Origin: Bradyrhizobium sp. Rc3b | GTDB lineage: Bacteria; Pseudomonadota; Alphaproteobacteria; Rhizobiales; Xanthobacteraceae | Length of the DNA: 64,000 nt | Assembly: GCF_900114915.1 (NCBI RefSeq) | Contig: NZ_FOUS01000006.1 | Location: 1-64,000 of the forward strand | Direction: 5' to 3' | In this document: positions 45,142-55,305 of the stretch, in pieces | Layout: each line of letters begins with the position of its first letter | Numbering within the stretch: the first letter of the stretch is position 1 | Position numbers and translations under genes: made by a program | Notes under the pieces: model-generated | What the model saw: the letters and a program-made list of their open reading frames with translations, nothing else | What the model was told of the DNA's origin: nothing | Databases searched by the model: none

Positions 45142-46026
45142 ATGCGCAATTTCAACGAGAACACGATCACCGACGCGGTGCTGGAGCGGATCAAGGACGC
45201 AACCGATCCGCGCATCAAGCAGGTCAGCGAAGCGCTGGTGCGACACCTTCATGCCTTCGTCCGCGAGATCCGTCCGACCCAGAAAGAATGGGAGTTCGGC
45301 ATCGACTTCCTGACCCGCACCGGCCACATGTGCGACGACAAGCGCCAGGAGTTCATCCTGCTGTCGGACACGCTCGGCGTCTCCATGCTGGTCGATGCGA
45401 TCAACCACCCGGTGCCGGAGGGCGCGACCGAGACAACGGTGCTCGGCCCGTTCTTCGTCCAGGCCGCACCGGAGAAGGACAGCGGCGCGGATATCTCCGG
45501 TCCGATGGAGGGCGATCCGATGCTGGTCACCGGCTCGGTCTCGACCGTCGACGGAAAGCCGCTCGCAGGGGCCGTCGTCGACGTCTGGCACTCCGACGAT
45601 GACGGCTATTACGACGTGCAGCAGCTCGACGCTATCGGCGATCTCGCGATGCGCGCGCGCTTCCACACCGACGCCAACGGCAGATTTCATTTCTGGTCGA
45701 TCAAGCCGGCCGCCTACCCCATTCCGCATGACGGGCCGGTCGGCGAGATGCTGGAGGCGCAGGGCCGTCATCCCTGGCGGCCAGCGCATGTGCATTTCAT
45801 GATTTCCGCGCCCGGCTTTGAGCAGCTCGTGACACACGTGTTCGTCGCCGGCGACCAGTATCTCGATTCGGACGTGGTGTTCGGCGTCAAGGACAGCCTG
45901 ATCCGTGAATTCGCGAGACATCCGGCCGGCCGTGCGCCTGATGGTCGCATGGTGGACAGCGAGTATTTCCATCTCAACTATGATTTCGGCCTGAAGCAGG
46001 CCGCGAGCAACGCAAGAGCCGCTTAA
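45142..46026 (+). CDS. Hydroxyquinol 1,2-dioxygenase (intradiol)
   Basis: The 294-residue intradiol dioxygenase has an N-terminal dimerisation domain followed by the Fe(III) domain. The four expected ligands are Y157 (GYYDVQ), Y192 (AAYPIP), H216 and H218 (PAHVHF). Length and N-terminal helices fit hydroxyquinol rather than protocatechuate enzymes, and the maleylacetate reductase in the same operon supports this. It cleaves 1,2,4-trihydroxybenzene to maleylacetate. The ATG at 45142 has GGAAGG a few bases upstream. An open frame before it is a shadow of the preceding gene. Confidence 0.94.
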   Translation: MRNFNENTITDAVLERIKDATDPRIKQVSEALVRHLHAFVREIRPTQKEWEFGIDFLTRTGHMCDDKRQEFILLSDTLGVSMLVDAINHPVPEGATETTVLGPFFVQAAPEKDSGADISGPMEGDPMLVTGSVSTVDGKPLAGAVVDVWHSDDDGYYDVQQLDAIGDLAMRARFHTDANGRFHFWSIKPAAYPIPHDGPVGEMLEAQGRHPWRPAHVHFMISAPGFEQLVTHVFVAGDQYLDSDVVFGVKDSLIREFARHPAGRAPDGRMVDSEYFHLNYDFGLKQAASNARAA

Positions 46027-46084
46027 GCTAGAGCGGCGACGGACCAGCAAGAGTCCGGCAACAGGGAGCAGACGGGAGCTGAGG

Positions 46085-47479
46085 ATGGGACCGCGGGTCA
46101 GCACGAGCATCTTGGCCGAGCGCCTCACGGGCATGATCGGCCCGCGCGCGAGCGTTGCGCGCGGCGTGCTCGATCAGCACGGGCAAAGCGAGTCGCATTA
46201 TCGCAATTTGCCGCCCGACATCGTCGTCTTCCCTGAGACCACGCAGGAGGTCGCGGAGATCGTCAAGCTGTGCGCGAGCGCGGGCATGCCGATCGTTCCG
46301 TTCGGCGCCGGCACCTCGCTTGAAGGCAATGCGGCCTCCGTCGCCGGCGGCGTCTGCTTCGACTTCGCGCGCATGAACAAGGTGCTCAGCGTGCACGACA
46401 GCGACATGGATGTCGTGGTGCAGCCCGGCATCACCCGCAAGCAGCTGAATGCGGAGCTGCGCAATACCGGCCTGTTCTTCCCGATCGACCCCGGCGCCGA
46501 CGCCTCGATTGGCGGCATGGCCTCCACGCGCGCCTCCGGCACCATGGCGGTTCGCTACGGCACGATGAAGGACAATGTCATGGCGCTCGAGGTGGTGCTG
46601 GCCGATGGCCGCGTGATCCGGACCGCGAAGCGTGCGCGCAAGTCGGCCGCCGGCTACGATCTGACGCGCATGTTCGTCGGCGCGGAGGGCACGCTCGGCG
46701 TGATCACCGAGATCACGCTGAAGGTGCATCCGGTGCCGCAGGCGATCTCGGCCGCGGTCTGCAGCTTCGACACACTCCATAATGCCGTCGACACCGCGAT
46801 CTCCGTGATCCAGTCCGCGATCCCCGTCGCGCGCATCGAGCTGCTCGACGACGTCATGATGCGCGGCATCAATGCCTACGCCAAGCTCGGCTATCGCGAA
46901 GCGCCCACCCTGTTCTTCGAATTCCACGGCTCCGAGAGTTCGGTCGCCGAGCAGGCCGAGGCCGCCCAGGCCATCGCCGCCGACCACGGCGGTCACGGCT
47001 TTGCCTGGGCAAAGGCCGCGGAAGACCGCAGCCGGCTCTGGCACGCCCGTGACAACACGCTCTATGCCGGCCTCGGCCTCCGGCCCGGCGCGCGCGCCGT
47101 GATCACCGATGTCTGCGTGCCGATCTCGCGGCTGGCGGAATGCCTGACCGAGACGCGGCGCGACGCCGACGAGCACGGCTTTACCGCGCCGATCGTTGGC
47201 CATGTCGGCGACGGCAATTTCCACATGCTGATCCTGATTGACCCGACAAAGCCCGAGGAGGCCGAAGGCGCCAAGGCGCTGCAGGCCCACATGGTTGCCC
47301 GCGCCATCGCCATGGACGGAACCTGCACCGGCGAGCACGGGATCGGGCTTGGCAAGATCGATTACCTCACCGACGAGCTCGGCGAAGCCGTCGATGTGAT
47401 GCGATCCATCAAGGCCGCGCTCGATCCGAATGGTCTGATGAACCCTGGAAAGATCTTTGCGAGCGGAGCCAAAGCATGA
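46085..47479 (+). CDS. FAD-binding oxidoreductase (GlcD/D-lactate dehydrogenase type)
   Basis: A 464-residue FAD-linked oxidase with an N-terminal FAD_binding_4 domain (FPETTQEVAEIVKLC, PFGAGTSLEGNA at about 75-87) and a C-terminal FAD-oxidase domain (HGIGLGKIDYL; MNPGKIF at the end). The family oxidises 2-hydroxy acids such as D-lactate, glycolate or 2-hydroxyglutarate. It lies in the middle of the operon, and its stop overlaps the ATPase start by four bases. It may oxidise a hydroxy acid released from the substrate together with the dehydrogenase two genes before. Confidence 0.92.
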   Translation: MGPRVSTSILAERLTGMIGPRASVARGVLDQHGQSESHYRNLPPDIVVFPETTQEVAEIVKLCASAGMPIVPFGAGTSLEGNAASVAGGVCFDFARMNKVLSVHDSDMDVVVQPGITRKQLNAELRNTGLFFPIDPGADASIGGMASTRASGTMAVRYGTMKDNVMALEVVLADGRVIRTAKRARKSAAGYDLTRMFVGAEGTLGVITEITLKVHPVPQAISAAVCSFDTLHNAVDTAISVIQSAIPVARIELLDDVMMRGINAYAKLGYREAPTLFFEFHGSESSVAEQAEAAQAIAADHGGHGFAWAKAAEDRSRLWHARDNTLYAGLGLRPGARAVITDVCVPISRLAECLTETRRDADEHGFTAPIVGHVGDGNFHMLILIDPTKPEEAEGAKALQAHMVARAIAMDGTCTGEHGIGLGKIDYLTDELGEAVDVMRSIKAALDPNGLMNPGKIFASGAKA

Positions 47480-48999
47480 GCGACGCGCTCCCCATCGAAG
47501 TCACCTCGCCGACGCCGCTGCTGGAGCTGCGCGGCATCAGCAAGGAGTTCCCCGGCGTCAAGGCGCTGGATGACGTGTCCTTTGCCGTTCACCCCGGCGA
47601 GGTCCACATGCTGCTGGGCGAGAATGGTGCCGGCAAGTCGAGCCTGATGAAGGTGCTGTGCGGCGCCTACCGCGCCGATGCCGGCGAGTTCTACTACAAG
47701 GGCGAGAAGGTCGCGATCTCCTCGACCGCCGATGCGCAGAAGCTCGGCATTGCCGTGATCTTCCAGGAATTCTCGCTCGTCCCCTATCTCGATATCGCAC
47801 AGAACATCTTCCTCGGCCGCGAGCCGAAAGGCCACATCCCCGGCACCATCGACCGCCGCAAGATCCTGGCTGACGCAAAGCGCGTGCTCGATACCATCGG
47901 CTTCGACATCGATCCCTCCACCATTGTCGATAAGCTCGGCGTCGCGCAGCAGCAGATGGTCGAGATCGCCAAGGCGATCAGCCAGAACGCCCGCATCCTC
48001 GTCATGGACGAGCCGACCGCTGCGCTGTCCGACCGCGAGACCGAGCTGCTGTTCGCCTTGATCGCGCGGCTGAAGGCCGACGGCGTGTCGATCGTCTACA
48101 TCTCGCACCGGATGGCCGAGGTGTTCGCGCTTGGCGATCGCATCACCGTGCTGCGCGACGGCCGGCGCATCGACGGCGTCCGGCCCGCCGACGTCACGCC
48201 CGACCAACTGGTCCGCATGATGGTCGGCCGCAACGTCGACATGACCTATCCGCGCAACTTTGCCGACAAGCCCGGCGATCTGCTGCTAGAGGTCAAGGGT
48301 CTGACCGCCTCGACCGGCATCTCCGACATCAACATCGAGGTGCGCCGGGGCGAGATCGTCGGCCTGTGCGGCCTGGTCGGCTCGGGCCGCAGCGAAGTCG
48401 CGCGCGCCATCTTCGGCGCCGATCCCGTCAGCGCCGGCGAGATCATCTTCGACGGCAAGACCATCTCCGGCGAGCCTGACCTCGCCGCCCGCCGGGGCAT
48501 CGCGCTGATCCCGGAGAGCCGCAAGAGCGAGGGCCTCGCGCTGCTGCGCTCGGTCAGCGACAATCTGGTGGTCTCGGCGCTGCGAAAACTGTTCCCGAGC
48601 GGGCTGTTCGACCAGCGCGGTGCGCAGCGCACGTCCGACGGCCTGATCCGGCAATTGAGGATCGCGACACCGAGTGCGCGTCAGACCGTCGGCCTGCTCT
48701 CGGGCGGCAACCAGCAGAAGGTCGTGATCGGCAAATGGCTGGCGGCCGGCTCAAAGCTCTTCATCTTCGACGAGCCGACGCGCGGCATCGACATCGGCGC
48801 CAAGTCCGAGATTTTTGCGCTGATCGACCGTCTGGTCGCGGAAGGCGCGGCGGCACTGATGATCTCGTCCGAGCAGGTCGAGATCTGCCATGTCTGCGAC
48901 CGCGCCTATGTGATGCGCGAGGGGCGCATCGCCGGCCACCTGAACCGCAACGAACTGACCGAGGAAAACATCGTGCGATTGGGGATGCATCATGCGTGA
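47476..48999 (+). CDS. Sugar-type ABC transporter ATP-binding protein (tandem domains)
   Basis: A 507-residue RbsA-like ATPase. Domain 1 has Walker [11 protein letters not shown], signature LGVAQQQMVEIAKAI (a variant without the usual LSGGQ) and Walker B ILVMDEPTAAL. Domain 2 has GLVGSGRSE and [15 protein letters not shown] with FDEPTRGID. The gene overlaps the GlcD-like gene by four bases and the permease by eight, so catabolic enzymes and importer are on one transcript. It resembles the ATPase of the minus-strand importer in design but is not an obvious recent copy. Confidence 0.95.
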   Translation: MSDALPIEVTSPTPLLELRGISKEFPGVKALDDVSFAVHPGEVHMLLGENGAGKSSLMKVLCGAYRADAGEFYYKGEKVAISSTADAQKLGIAVIFQEFSLVPYLDIAQNIFLGREPKGHIPGTIDRRKILADAKRVLDTIGFDIDPSTIVDKLGVAQQQMVEIAKAISQNARILVMDEPTAALSDRETELLFALIARLKADGVSIVYISHRMAEVFALGDRITVLRDGRRIDGVRPADVTPDQLVRMMVGRNVDMTYPRNFADKPGDLLLEVKGLTASTGISDINIEVRRGEIVGLCGLVGSGRSEVARAIFGADPVSAGEIIFDGKTISGEPDLAARRGIALIPESRKSEGLALLRSVSDNLVVSALRKLFPSGLFDQRGAQRTSDGLIRQLRIATPSARQTVGLLSGGNQQKVVIGKWLAAGSKLFIFDEPTRGIDIGAKSEIFALIDRLVAEGAAALMISSEQVEICHVCDRAYVMREGRIAGHLNRNELTEENIVRLGMHHA

Positions 49000-49942
49000 G
49001 GCCGCGGTCGTTTCACAACCCAATCCGTTGCAACGCATTCCCGGCGTTGCCATCGTCCTGGTGCTCCTGATCACGCTGTTCAGCGTGATCGCGCCTGGCT
49101 TCCTGTCGGTCGCCAACCTCTCCAACGTGCTGGTGCAGTCGACCATCCTGACCATGCTCGCGCTGCCGATGACCCTAATCATCATGACCGAGGGGCTGGA
49201 CTTGTCGATGGGCGCGGTGCTGACCCTGACCTCGCTCTGCGTCGCGATCGTTTCGCTGGCCACCAAATCGATGTTGCTGGGTTTCGGCGCCGGCCTGCTG
49301 GTCGGTGCGGCCTTCGGCGTCGCCAACGGCTGGCTGGTCGCCATCCTCGGCATTCCGCCCTTCGTCGCGACGCTGGGCACGCTCGGCATGGCCCAGGGCC
49401 TGTCGCTGATCGTCAGCGACGGCCAGAGCGTGGTCGGCATCCCCCACAGCGTCCGCGACATCTATTCGGCGACACTGCTCGGCATTCCCGTGCCGATCGT
49501 GATGGCGCTCGTCACCTACGCTGCGTTTCACGGCCTGCTCTATCACACCCGCTTCGGCACCTACATCTTCGCGCTCGGCGGCAACCGCGAGGCCCTGCGC
49601 TATGCCGGCCTCTCGCCGAACAAGCTGCTGATCGCGGTCTACGCGCTCGGCGGCGCCATGGCCGGCATCGCGGGCCTGTTGATGACCGCGCGGATGAATT
49701 CCGGCCACCCGACCGCCGGCCTTGGCCTCGAATTCGATGCCATCGCCGCGGTCGCCGTCGGTGGCACCTCGTTCGAGCGCGGCAATGGCTGGCTGCTCGG
49801 TACCCTGCTCGGCGTCCTCTCCGTCGGCGTGTTGCGCAACGGGCTCAACCTGATCTCGCTGCCCTCCTCCGTGCAGGTCGCAAGCGTCGGCGTGCTCGTC
49901 ATCGTCGCGCTGTTCCTCGATGGTCTCAGGAGCCGGGCATGA
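48992..49942 (+). CDS. Sugar-type ABC transporter permease 1
   Basis: A 316-residue BPD_transp_2 permease with MTEGLDLSMGAVLTLTS, LGIPPFVATLGTLG and the late VGGTSFERGNGWLLGTLLG motif. It overlaps the ATPase gene by eight bases and the second permease by four. The presence of two different permeases points to a heterodimeric channel, as in several ribose/AI-2-like systems. Confidence 0.94.
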   Translation: MREAAVVSQPNPLQRIPGVAIVLVLLITLFSVIAPGFLSVANLSNVLVQSTILTMLALPMTLIIMTEGLDLSMGAVLTLTSLCVAIVSLATKSMLLGFGAGLLVGAAFGVANGWLVAILGIPPFVATLGTLGMAQGLSLIVSDGQSVVGIPHSVRDIYSATLLGIPVPIVMALVTYAAFHGLLYHTRFGTYIFALGGNREALRYAGLSPNKLLIAVYALGGAMAGIAGLLMTARMNSGHPTAGLGLEFDAIAAVAVGGTSFERGNGWLLGTLLGVLSVGVLRNGLNLISLPSSVQVASVGVLVIVALFLDGLRSRA

Positions 49943-50916
49943 CCGACATCACCAAAGAGGCAATGATGCCGCCCCGCTCATTCGTGTCGCAGGACGCGAT
50001 CCAGGTGTTCTATCGCCTGCTCGCAGCTCTCCTGATCTGCGCGGTGCTCGCCGTGCTCAGCGATTCCTTCCTCAGCCTCGGCAACATCCTCAATGTGCTG
50101 AGACAAGCGAGCCTGACCTTCTTCATCGCCTCCGGCCTGACGCTGGTGGTGCTGACCGCCGGCCTCGACCTCTCCGTCGGCGCCAATGTTGCGCTGTCGG
50201 CCTGCATCGCCGGCACTGTGATCCACAAGACCGGTTCGCCCGCGCTCGGCATCCTCACCGGGCTTGCCTGCGGCGGCATCGTTGGCCTGCTCAACGGCAT
50301 CATGGTCACTGCGCTGCGCATCCCCTCCTTCATCGCCACCTATGGCATGCTGTGGGTGCTGAACGGCCTCACCTACTGGTACATGGCGGGCGAGACCCTT
50401 CACGGCTTCCCCGCGGGCTTCCGCCAGATCGGTAGCGGCTATCTGTTCGGCCTGCCCATCCCGGTCTATCTGCTGCTGGTGTTCCTCGGGATCGGGACGC
50501 TGTTTGCGCAGCGCACGATCTGGGGCCAGGAGATCTATGCGATCGGCGCCAATCCGGTCGCGGCCCGCCTCTCCGGTATCCCGGTCGCGCGCCGCCTGCT
50601 GCTGGTCTACGCGGTCTCGGGCACCATGGCGGGCCTTGCATCGATCATCTTCCTGTCGCGGCTCAATTCGGCCGAGGCCGATATCGGCGAGAGCCTGACG
50701 CTGCCCGCGATCGCGGCCGTGCTGATCGGCGGCACCTCGCTGTTCGGCGGCGTCGGCACCGTGTTCGGCACCTTCATCGGGGCGCTGATCCTGACGCTGG
50801 TGCTGAACGGCATGAACCTGCTTTCGGTCAGCGCCAACTGGCAGCCGCTGGTTACCGGCATCATCGTCATTCTCGCGGTCTGGCTCGACATGAAGACCCG
50901 CCGCCGCGCGCAGTAA
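49939..50916 (+). CDS. Sugar-type ABC transporter permease 2
   Basis: A 325-residue permease of the same family with LTAGLDLSVGANVALSA, LRIPSFIATYGMLWVLNGL and GGTSLFGGVGTVFGTFIGA. It is the partner of the permease encoded just upstream, and starts within that gene's stop (ATGA). The binding protein follows after 44 bp. Confidence 0.94.
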   Translation: MTDITKEAMMPPRSFVSQDAIQVFYRLLAALLICAVLAVLSDSFLSLGNILNVLRQASLTFFIASGLTLVVLTAGLDLSVGANVALSACIAGTVIHKTGSPALGILTGLACGGIVGLLNGIMVTALRIPSFIATYGMLWVLNGLTYWYMAGETLHGFPAGFRQIGSGYLFGLPIPVYLLLVFLGIGTLFAQRTIWGQEIYAIGANPVAARLSGIPVARRLLLVYAVSGTMAGLASIIFLSRLNSAEADIGESLTLPAIAAVLIGGTSLFGGVGTVFGTFIGALILTLVLNGMNLLSVSANWQPLVTGIIVILAVWLDMKTRRRAQ

Positions 50917-50960
50917 GTGTTTTTCGATATCCAACAAGCAAAACGAGGGATGGAGGCAAT

Positions 50961-51935
50961 ATGAGACAGAAACTGGGCTATCTGGCGCTGCCGTTGCTGA
51001 TGGCGGCCGCGTTCACCACGCAGGCGCGCGCCGACGGCGAGACCATCGCCGTCTTCACCAAGAACCAGACCAACCCGTTCTTCCAGACGGTGCGCGTCGG
51101 CGCCGACAACATGGCGAAGACGCTGAACGCCAAGACGCTGCAATACATCCCGACCAAGCCGGATTCGATCCCGGAGCAGCTGAGCCAGATCGAGGACGTC
51201 GTGGTGAAGAAGCCGAGCGCGATCGTGTTCACGCCGGTCGACTACAAGGCGATGGTGCCAGGGGTCGAGAAGATCAACGAAGCCAAGATCCCCGTCGTCA
51301 ACATCACCGACCGCTCCGCGGGCGGCAAGTTCCTCTCCTTCGTCGGCGCCGACGATTACAGCCTCGGGCTCGAGACCGCGCGGTTCCTGCTCAAGACGCT
51401 CGGCGGCAAGGGCAACATCGTCATCATCGAGGGCGTCAAGGGTTCGCTGACCAATGTCGACCGCGTCCGCGGCTTCAACGACGCGCTGAAGGAGACCCCC
51501 GGTGCGAAACTCCTGGCCTCGCAGCCGGGCAACTACCAGCGGCTCCAGGCGCTCCAGGTCATGGAAAATTTAATGCAGTCGAATTCGCAGATCGACGGCG
51601 TGCTGGCGGCCAACGACGCCATGGCGGTCGGTGCGATCGAGGCGCTCGACGGCGCCAACCGCAAGGCCCAGGTGATCGGCATCAACGGCACCAAGGAGGC
51701 CATCGACGCGATCAAATCCGGCAAGCTGCTCGCCAGCGGCGACTATAACGGATTTGCGCAAGGCTGCCTCGGCACCATGATGGCGATCCGGTCCCTGCGC
51801 AATCAGCCGGTCATCGCCGAGATCGTGCTGAAGCCGACCGTCATCACCAAGGACAATTTTGGGCCTTTCGACGTGCCGCTGGAGCAGCGGACCTGCCCGA
51901 CCTTCGAGGATGCCGGCAAGCTCAGCGCGAAGTAA
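50961..51935 (+). CDS. Sugar-type ABC transporter substrate-binding protein
   Basis: A 324-residue periplasmic Peripla_BP_4 protein with signal peptide (LALPLLMAAAFTTQARA) and mature start TIAVFTKNQTNPFFQTVRVGA. Ligand-site landmarks include DRSAGGKFLSFVGADD and LAANDAMAVG. GGGATGGAGG precedes the ATG. Although the fold is that of sugar receptors, its operon partners degrade an aromatic compound, so the ligand may be a glycoside, cyclitol or other polyhydroxy compound. Confidence 0.94.
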   Translation: MRQKLGYLALPLLMAAAFTTQARADGETIAVFTKNQTNPFFQTVRVGADNMAKTLNAKTLQYIPTKPDSIPEQLSQIEDVVVKKPSAIVFTPVDYKAMVPGVEKINEAKIPVVNITDRSAGGKFLSFVGADDYSLGLETARFLLKTLGGKGNIVIIEGVKGSLTNVDRVRGFNDALKETPGAKLLASQPGNYQRLQALQVMENLMQSNSQIDGVLAANDAMAVGAIEALDGANRKAQVIGINGTKEAIDAIKSGKLLASGDYNGFAQGCLGTMMAIRSLRNQPVIAEIVLKPTVITKDNFGPFDVPLEQRTCPTFEDAGKLSAK

Positions 51936-52008
51936 GTCCACCCATCACGTCCGGACGGCCGCCTCTCGCGGCCGTCCCAAGAACCAAAGTCAAGAAACGG
52001 AGACCACC

Positions 52009-52296
52009 ATGCTGTTCGCCATTCACGCCGTCGACCGCGCCGGCGCGCTGCCGACCCGGCTCGCCAACTACGATGCCCACAAGGCGTTCCTGAGCGACAC
52101 CTCGCGCTTCGGCGTCAAGATCGTGATGTCGGGGCCGCTCGTCTCCGACGATGGTCAAACCATGATCGGCAGCCTGTTCCTGATCGAGGCCCCCGGCCGT
52201 GGCGACGTCGAGGCCTTCAACCGTGCCGACCCCTTTGCCGCGGCCGGCATCTGGGAAAAGGTGACGATCACGGGCTTCCTGCGCCGGCAGGGTTGA
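52009..52296 (+). CDS. YciI family protein
   Basis: A 95-residue ferredoxin-like protein of the YciI group, with the pattern FAIHAVDRAGALPTRLANYDAHKAFL and GSLFLIEA, plus the late DPFAAAGIWEKVTI motif. This group includes the muconolactone-isomerase-like TfdX/DapB relatives and small lactone-handling enzymes. It is the last gene of the hydroxyquinol operon, and the terminator follows 24 bp later. It may act on a lactone intermediate. ACGGAGACC lies upstream of the ATG at 52009. Confidence 0.88.
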   Translation: MLFAIHAVDRAGALPTRLANYDAHKAFLSDTSRFGVKIVMSGPLVSDDGQTMIGSLFLIEAPGRGDVEAFNRADPFAAAGIWEKVTITGFLRRQG

Positions 52297-52319
52297 GGCC
52301 GGGCCCCATCAAAAATGCG

Positions 52320-52356
52320 AGAACAACCCCATGCACAGTAGAATGGGGTTGTTTTT
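52320..52356. terminator. Bidirectional intrinsic terminator
   Basis: AACAACCCCAT (52322-52332) and ATGGGGTTGTT (52343-52353) form a perfect 11-bp stem with a 10-base loop, followed by three more T residues. On the other strand AAAAA upstream (52311-52315) gives a T-run a few bases beyond the stem. It separates the converging hydroxyquinol and peptide-transporter operons. Confidence 0.88.
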
Positions 52357-52387
52357 GCTGACGAATTTCCGGCGCGAATCTCACCCT

Positions 52388-53376
52388 TCAGCCGCTCGTC
52401 GCCACAGTTCCGTCTTCGAGATGACAGGCCACCCACTGCTCGGTCCCAACTGCGCGAAGCACCGGCTCTTCGACCCGGCAGCGATCGAAGACGAGCGGGC
52501 AGCGGGTGTGGAAGCGGCATCCCTTCGGCGGATTGATCGGGCTCGGCACGTCACCCTTGAGGATGATGGGATTGCGCTGGGCGCCGGGCTCGGGGAGCGG
52601 CACCGCGGACAGCAGCGCTCTGGTGTAGGGATGCCTTGGCGCGGCAAAGATCTCTCGGCGCGGCGCTATCTCGACGATCTTGCCGAGATACATCACGGCC
52701 ACGCGGTGGGTCATGTGCTCGACGATCGCGAGGTCGTGGCTGATGAACAGCAACGCGAGGCCGAACTCGCTCTGGAGATCCTGCAGCAAATTGACGATCT
52801 GCGCCTTGACCGAGACGTCGAGCGCCGAGACCGCCTCGTCGCACACGATCAGCTCGGGCTCGGCCGCGAGCGCGCGGGCGATGCCGATGCGCTGGCGCTG
52901 GCCGCCGGAGAACTCGTGCGGCCTGCGGTTCAGCGCCTCGCGCGGCAGGCGCACGGTGTCCATCAGAGAGGTGACGCGGACCTCGAGATCCTCGGCGGAT
53001 TTGGCGAGGCCGAAATTCCGGATCGGTTCGGCCAGGATGTCGCGCACCCGCATGCGCGGATTGAGGCTGGAGAACGGGTCCTGGAACACCACCTGCACGC
53101 GCCGGCGCATCTGGCGCATCGTGCCCGGATGTGCGTCGTCGATACGCTGGCCGTCGAGGATGACCTGCCCTGCGGTGATGTCGAACAGCCGCAAAATGGC
53201 GCGCCCGACCGTCGACTTGCCGCAGCCGGACTCACCGACCAGCGACAGCGTCTCGCCGCGCGCGATCTCGAAGGAGACGCCATCGACCGCATAGACGAAT
53301 TCGGACTTGCGGCCGAACAGGCCGGACTTGACCGGAAAGTGCTTCTTGAGGTCGTTGACCTGGAGCAGCGGAGGGC

Positions 53377-53380
<4 letters not shown>
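52388..53380 (-). CDS. Peptide/nickel-type ABC transporter ATP-binding protein (OppF/DppF type)
   Basis: A 330-residue ATPase with Walker [10 protein letters not shown], signature [15 protein letters not shown] (preceded by PHEF) and Walker [13 protein letters not shown]. The oligopeptide-transporter C-terminal extension carries the cysteine pattern ([15 protein letters not shown]) typical of this subfamily. It is the last gene of the operon, overlapping the OppD-like gene by four bases. DEA in place of DEP in Walker B is a common variant. Confidence 0.94.
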
Positions 53381-54366
<986 letters not shown>

Positions 54367-54381
54367 CGCGATCAACCCCGG

Positions 54382-55305
54382 TCAGAGACGCTTGGCCATG
54401 CGCGGATCGAGCGCATCGCGGAGACCGTCGCCGAGTAGATTCACCGCAAGCACGGTGACCGAGAGGAAGGCCGCCGGAAAGAACACGATGTAGGGCTTGA
54501 CCTGCCACAGCGCGCGGCCCTCGGCCATGATGTTGCCCCAGGACGGAATGGTCGGCGGCGTGCCGGCGCCGATGAAGGACAGGATCGCCTCGGTGATCAT
54601 GGCGCTGGCGCAGATATAGGTCGCCTGCACCAGCATGGGCGCAAGCGTATTGGGCAGGATGTGGCGCAGGATGATCATCGGCGTGCGCGTGCCGCAGGCG
54701 ATTGCGGCATCCACATAAGGCTGCTCGCGCAACGACAGCACCACGCTGCGCACGAGCCTCGAAACGCGCGGGATCTCGGCAACGGTGATGGCGAGGATGA
54801 CGTTGCCGACGCTCCCCCGCGTCAGCGCCATCAGCGCGATCGCCAGCAGGATCGGCGGGATCGACATCAAGCCGTCCATGAAGCGCATCAGAATGCCGTC
54901 GGCCCAGCGGATGAAGCCGGAGACCATGCCGATGGCCAGGCCGGCCACGGATGCGAAGATAGCGACCGACAGGCCGACCGTGAGCGAGACCCGCGCACCG
55001 AACAGTACGCGTGAATAGATGTCGCGGCCGAGCACGTCGGTGCCGAACCAGAAATCGGCCGACGGCGCCCGGGTGCGCTTGGCGGGGGCGAGCGCGGTCG
55101 GGTCGACCGTCCAGAGATAGGGCGCAAAGATCGCGATCAGGACGAGCGCCAGCAGCAGCGCGCCGCCGATCGCGACCGTGGGATGGCCGCGCAAGAACCC
55201 GACGAAGCCGCGCCGGATCGTGACCGGCCGCAGGATTTCAGGCAGTTGTGGCGCAAGAACGAGCCCGGCCGGAAGCGATTGCGGATTGACGGTCGTATCG
55301 GTCAA
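54382..55305 (-). CDS. Peptide/nickel-type ABC transporter permease (OppC/DppC type)
   Basis: A 307-residue permease with the long cytoplasmic N-terminus of the OppC group, [22 protein letters not shown], and the EAA loop ([26 protein letters not shown]). It ends with [12 protein letters not shown], the usual C-terminus. The start overlaps the OppB-like stop by four bases. Confidence 0.94.
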   Translation of the reverse strand: MTDTTVNPQSLPAGLVLAPQLPEILRPVTIRRGFVGFLRGHPTVAIGGALLLALVLIAIFAPYLWTVDPTALAPAKRTRAPSADFWFGTDVLGRDIYSRVLFGARVSLTVGLSVAIFASVAGLAIGMVSGFIRWADGILMRFMDGLMSIPPILLAIALMALTRGSVGNVILAITVAEIPRVSRLVRSVVLSLREQPYVDAAIACGTRTPMIILRHILPNTLAPMLVQATYICASAMITEAILSFIGAGTPPTIPSWGNIMAEGRALWQVKPYIVFFPAAFLSVTVLAVNLLGDGLRDALDPRMAKRL

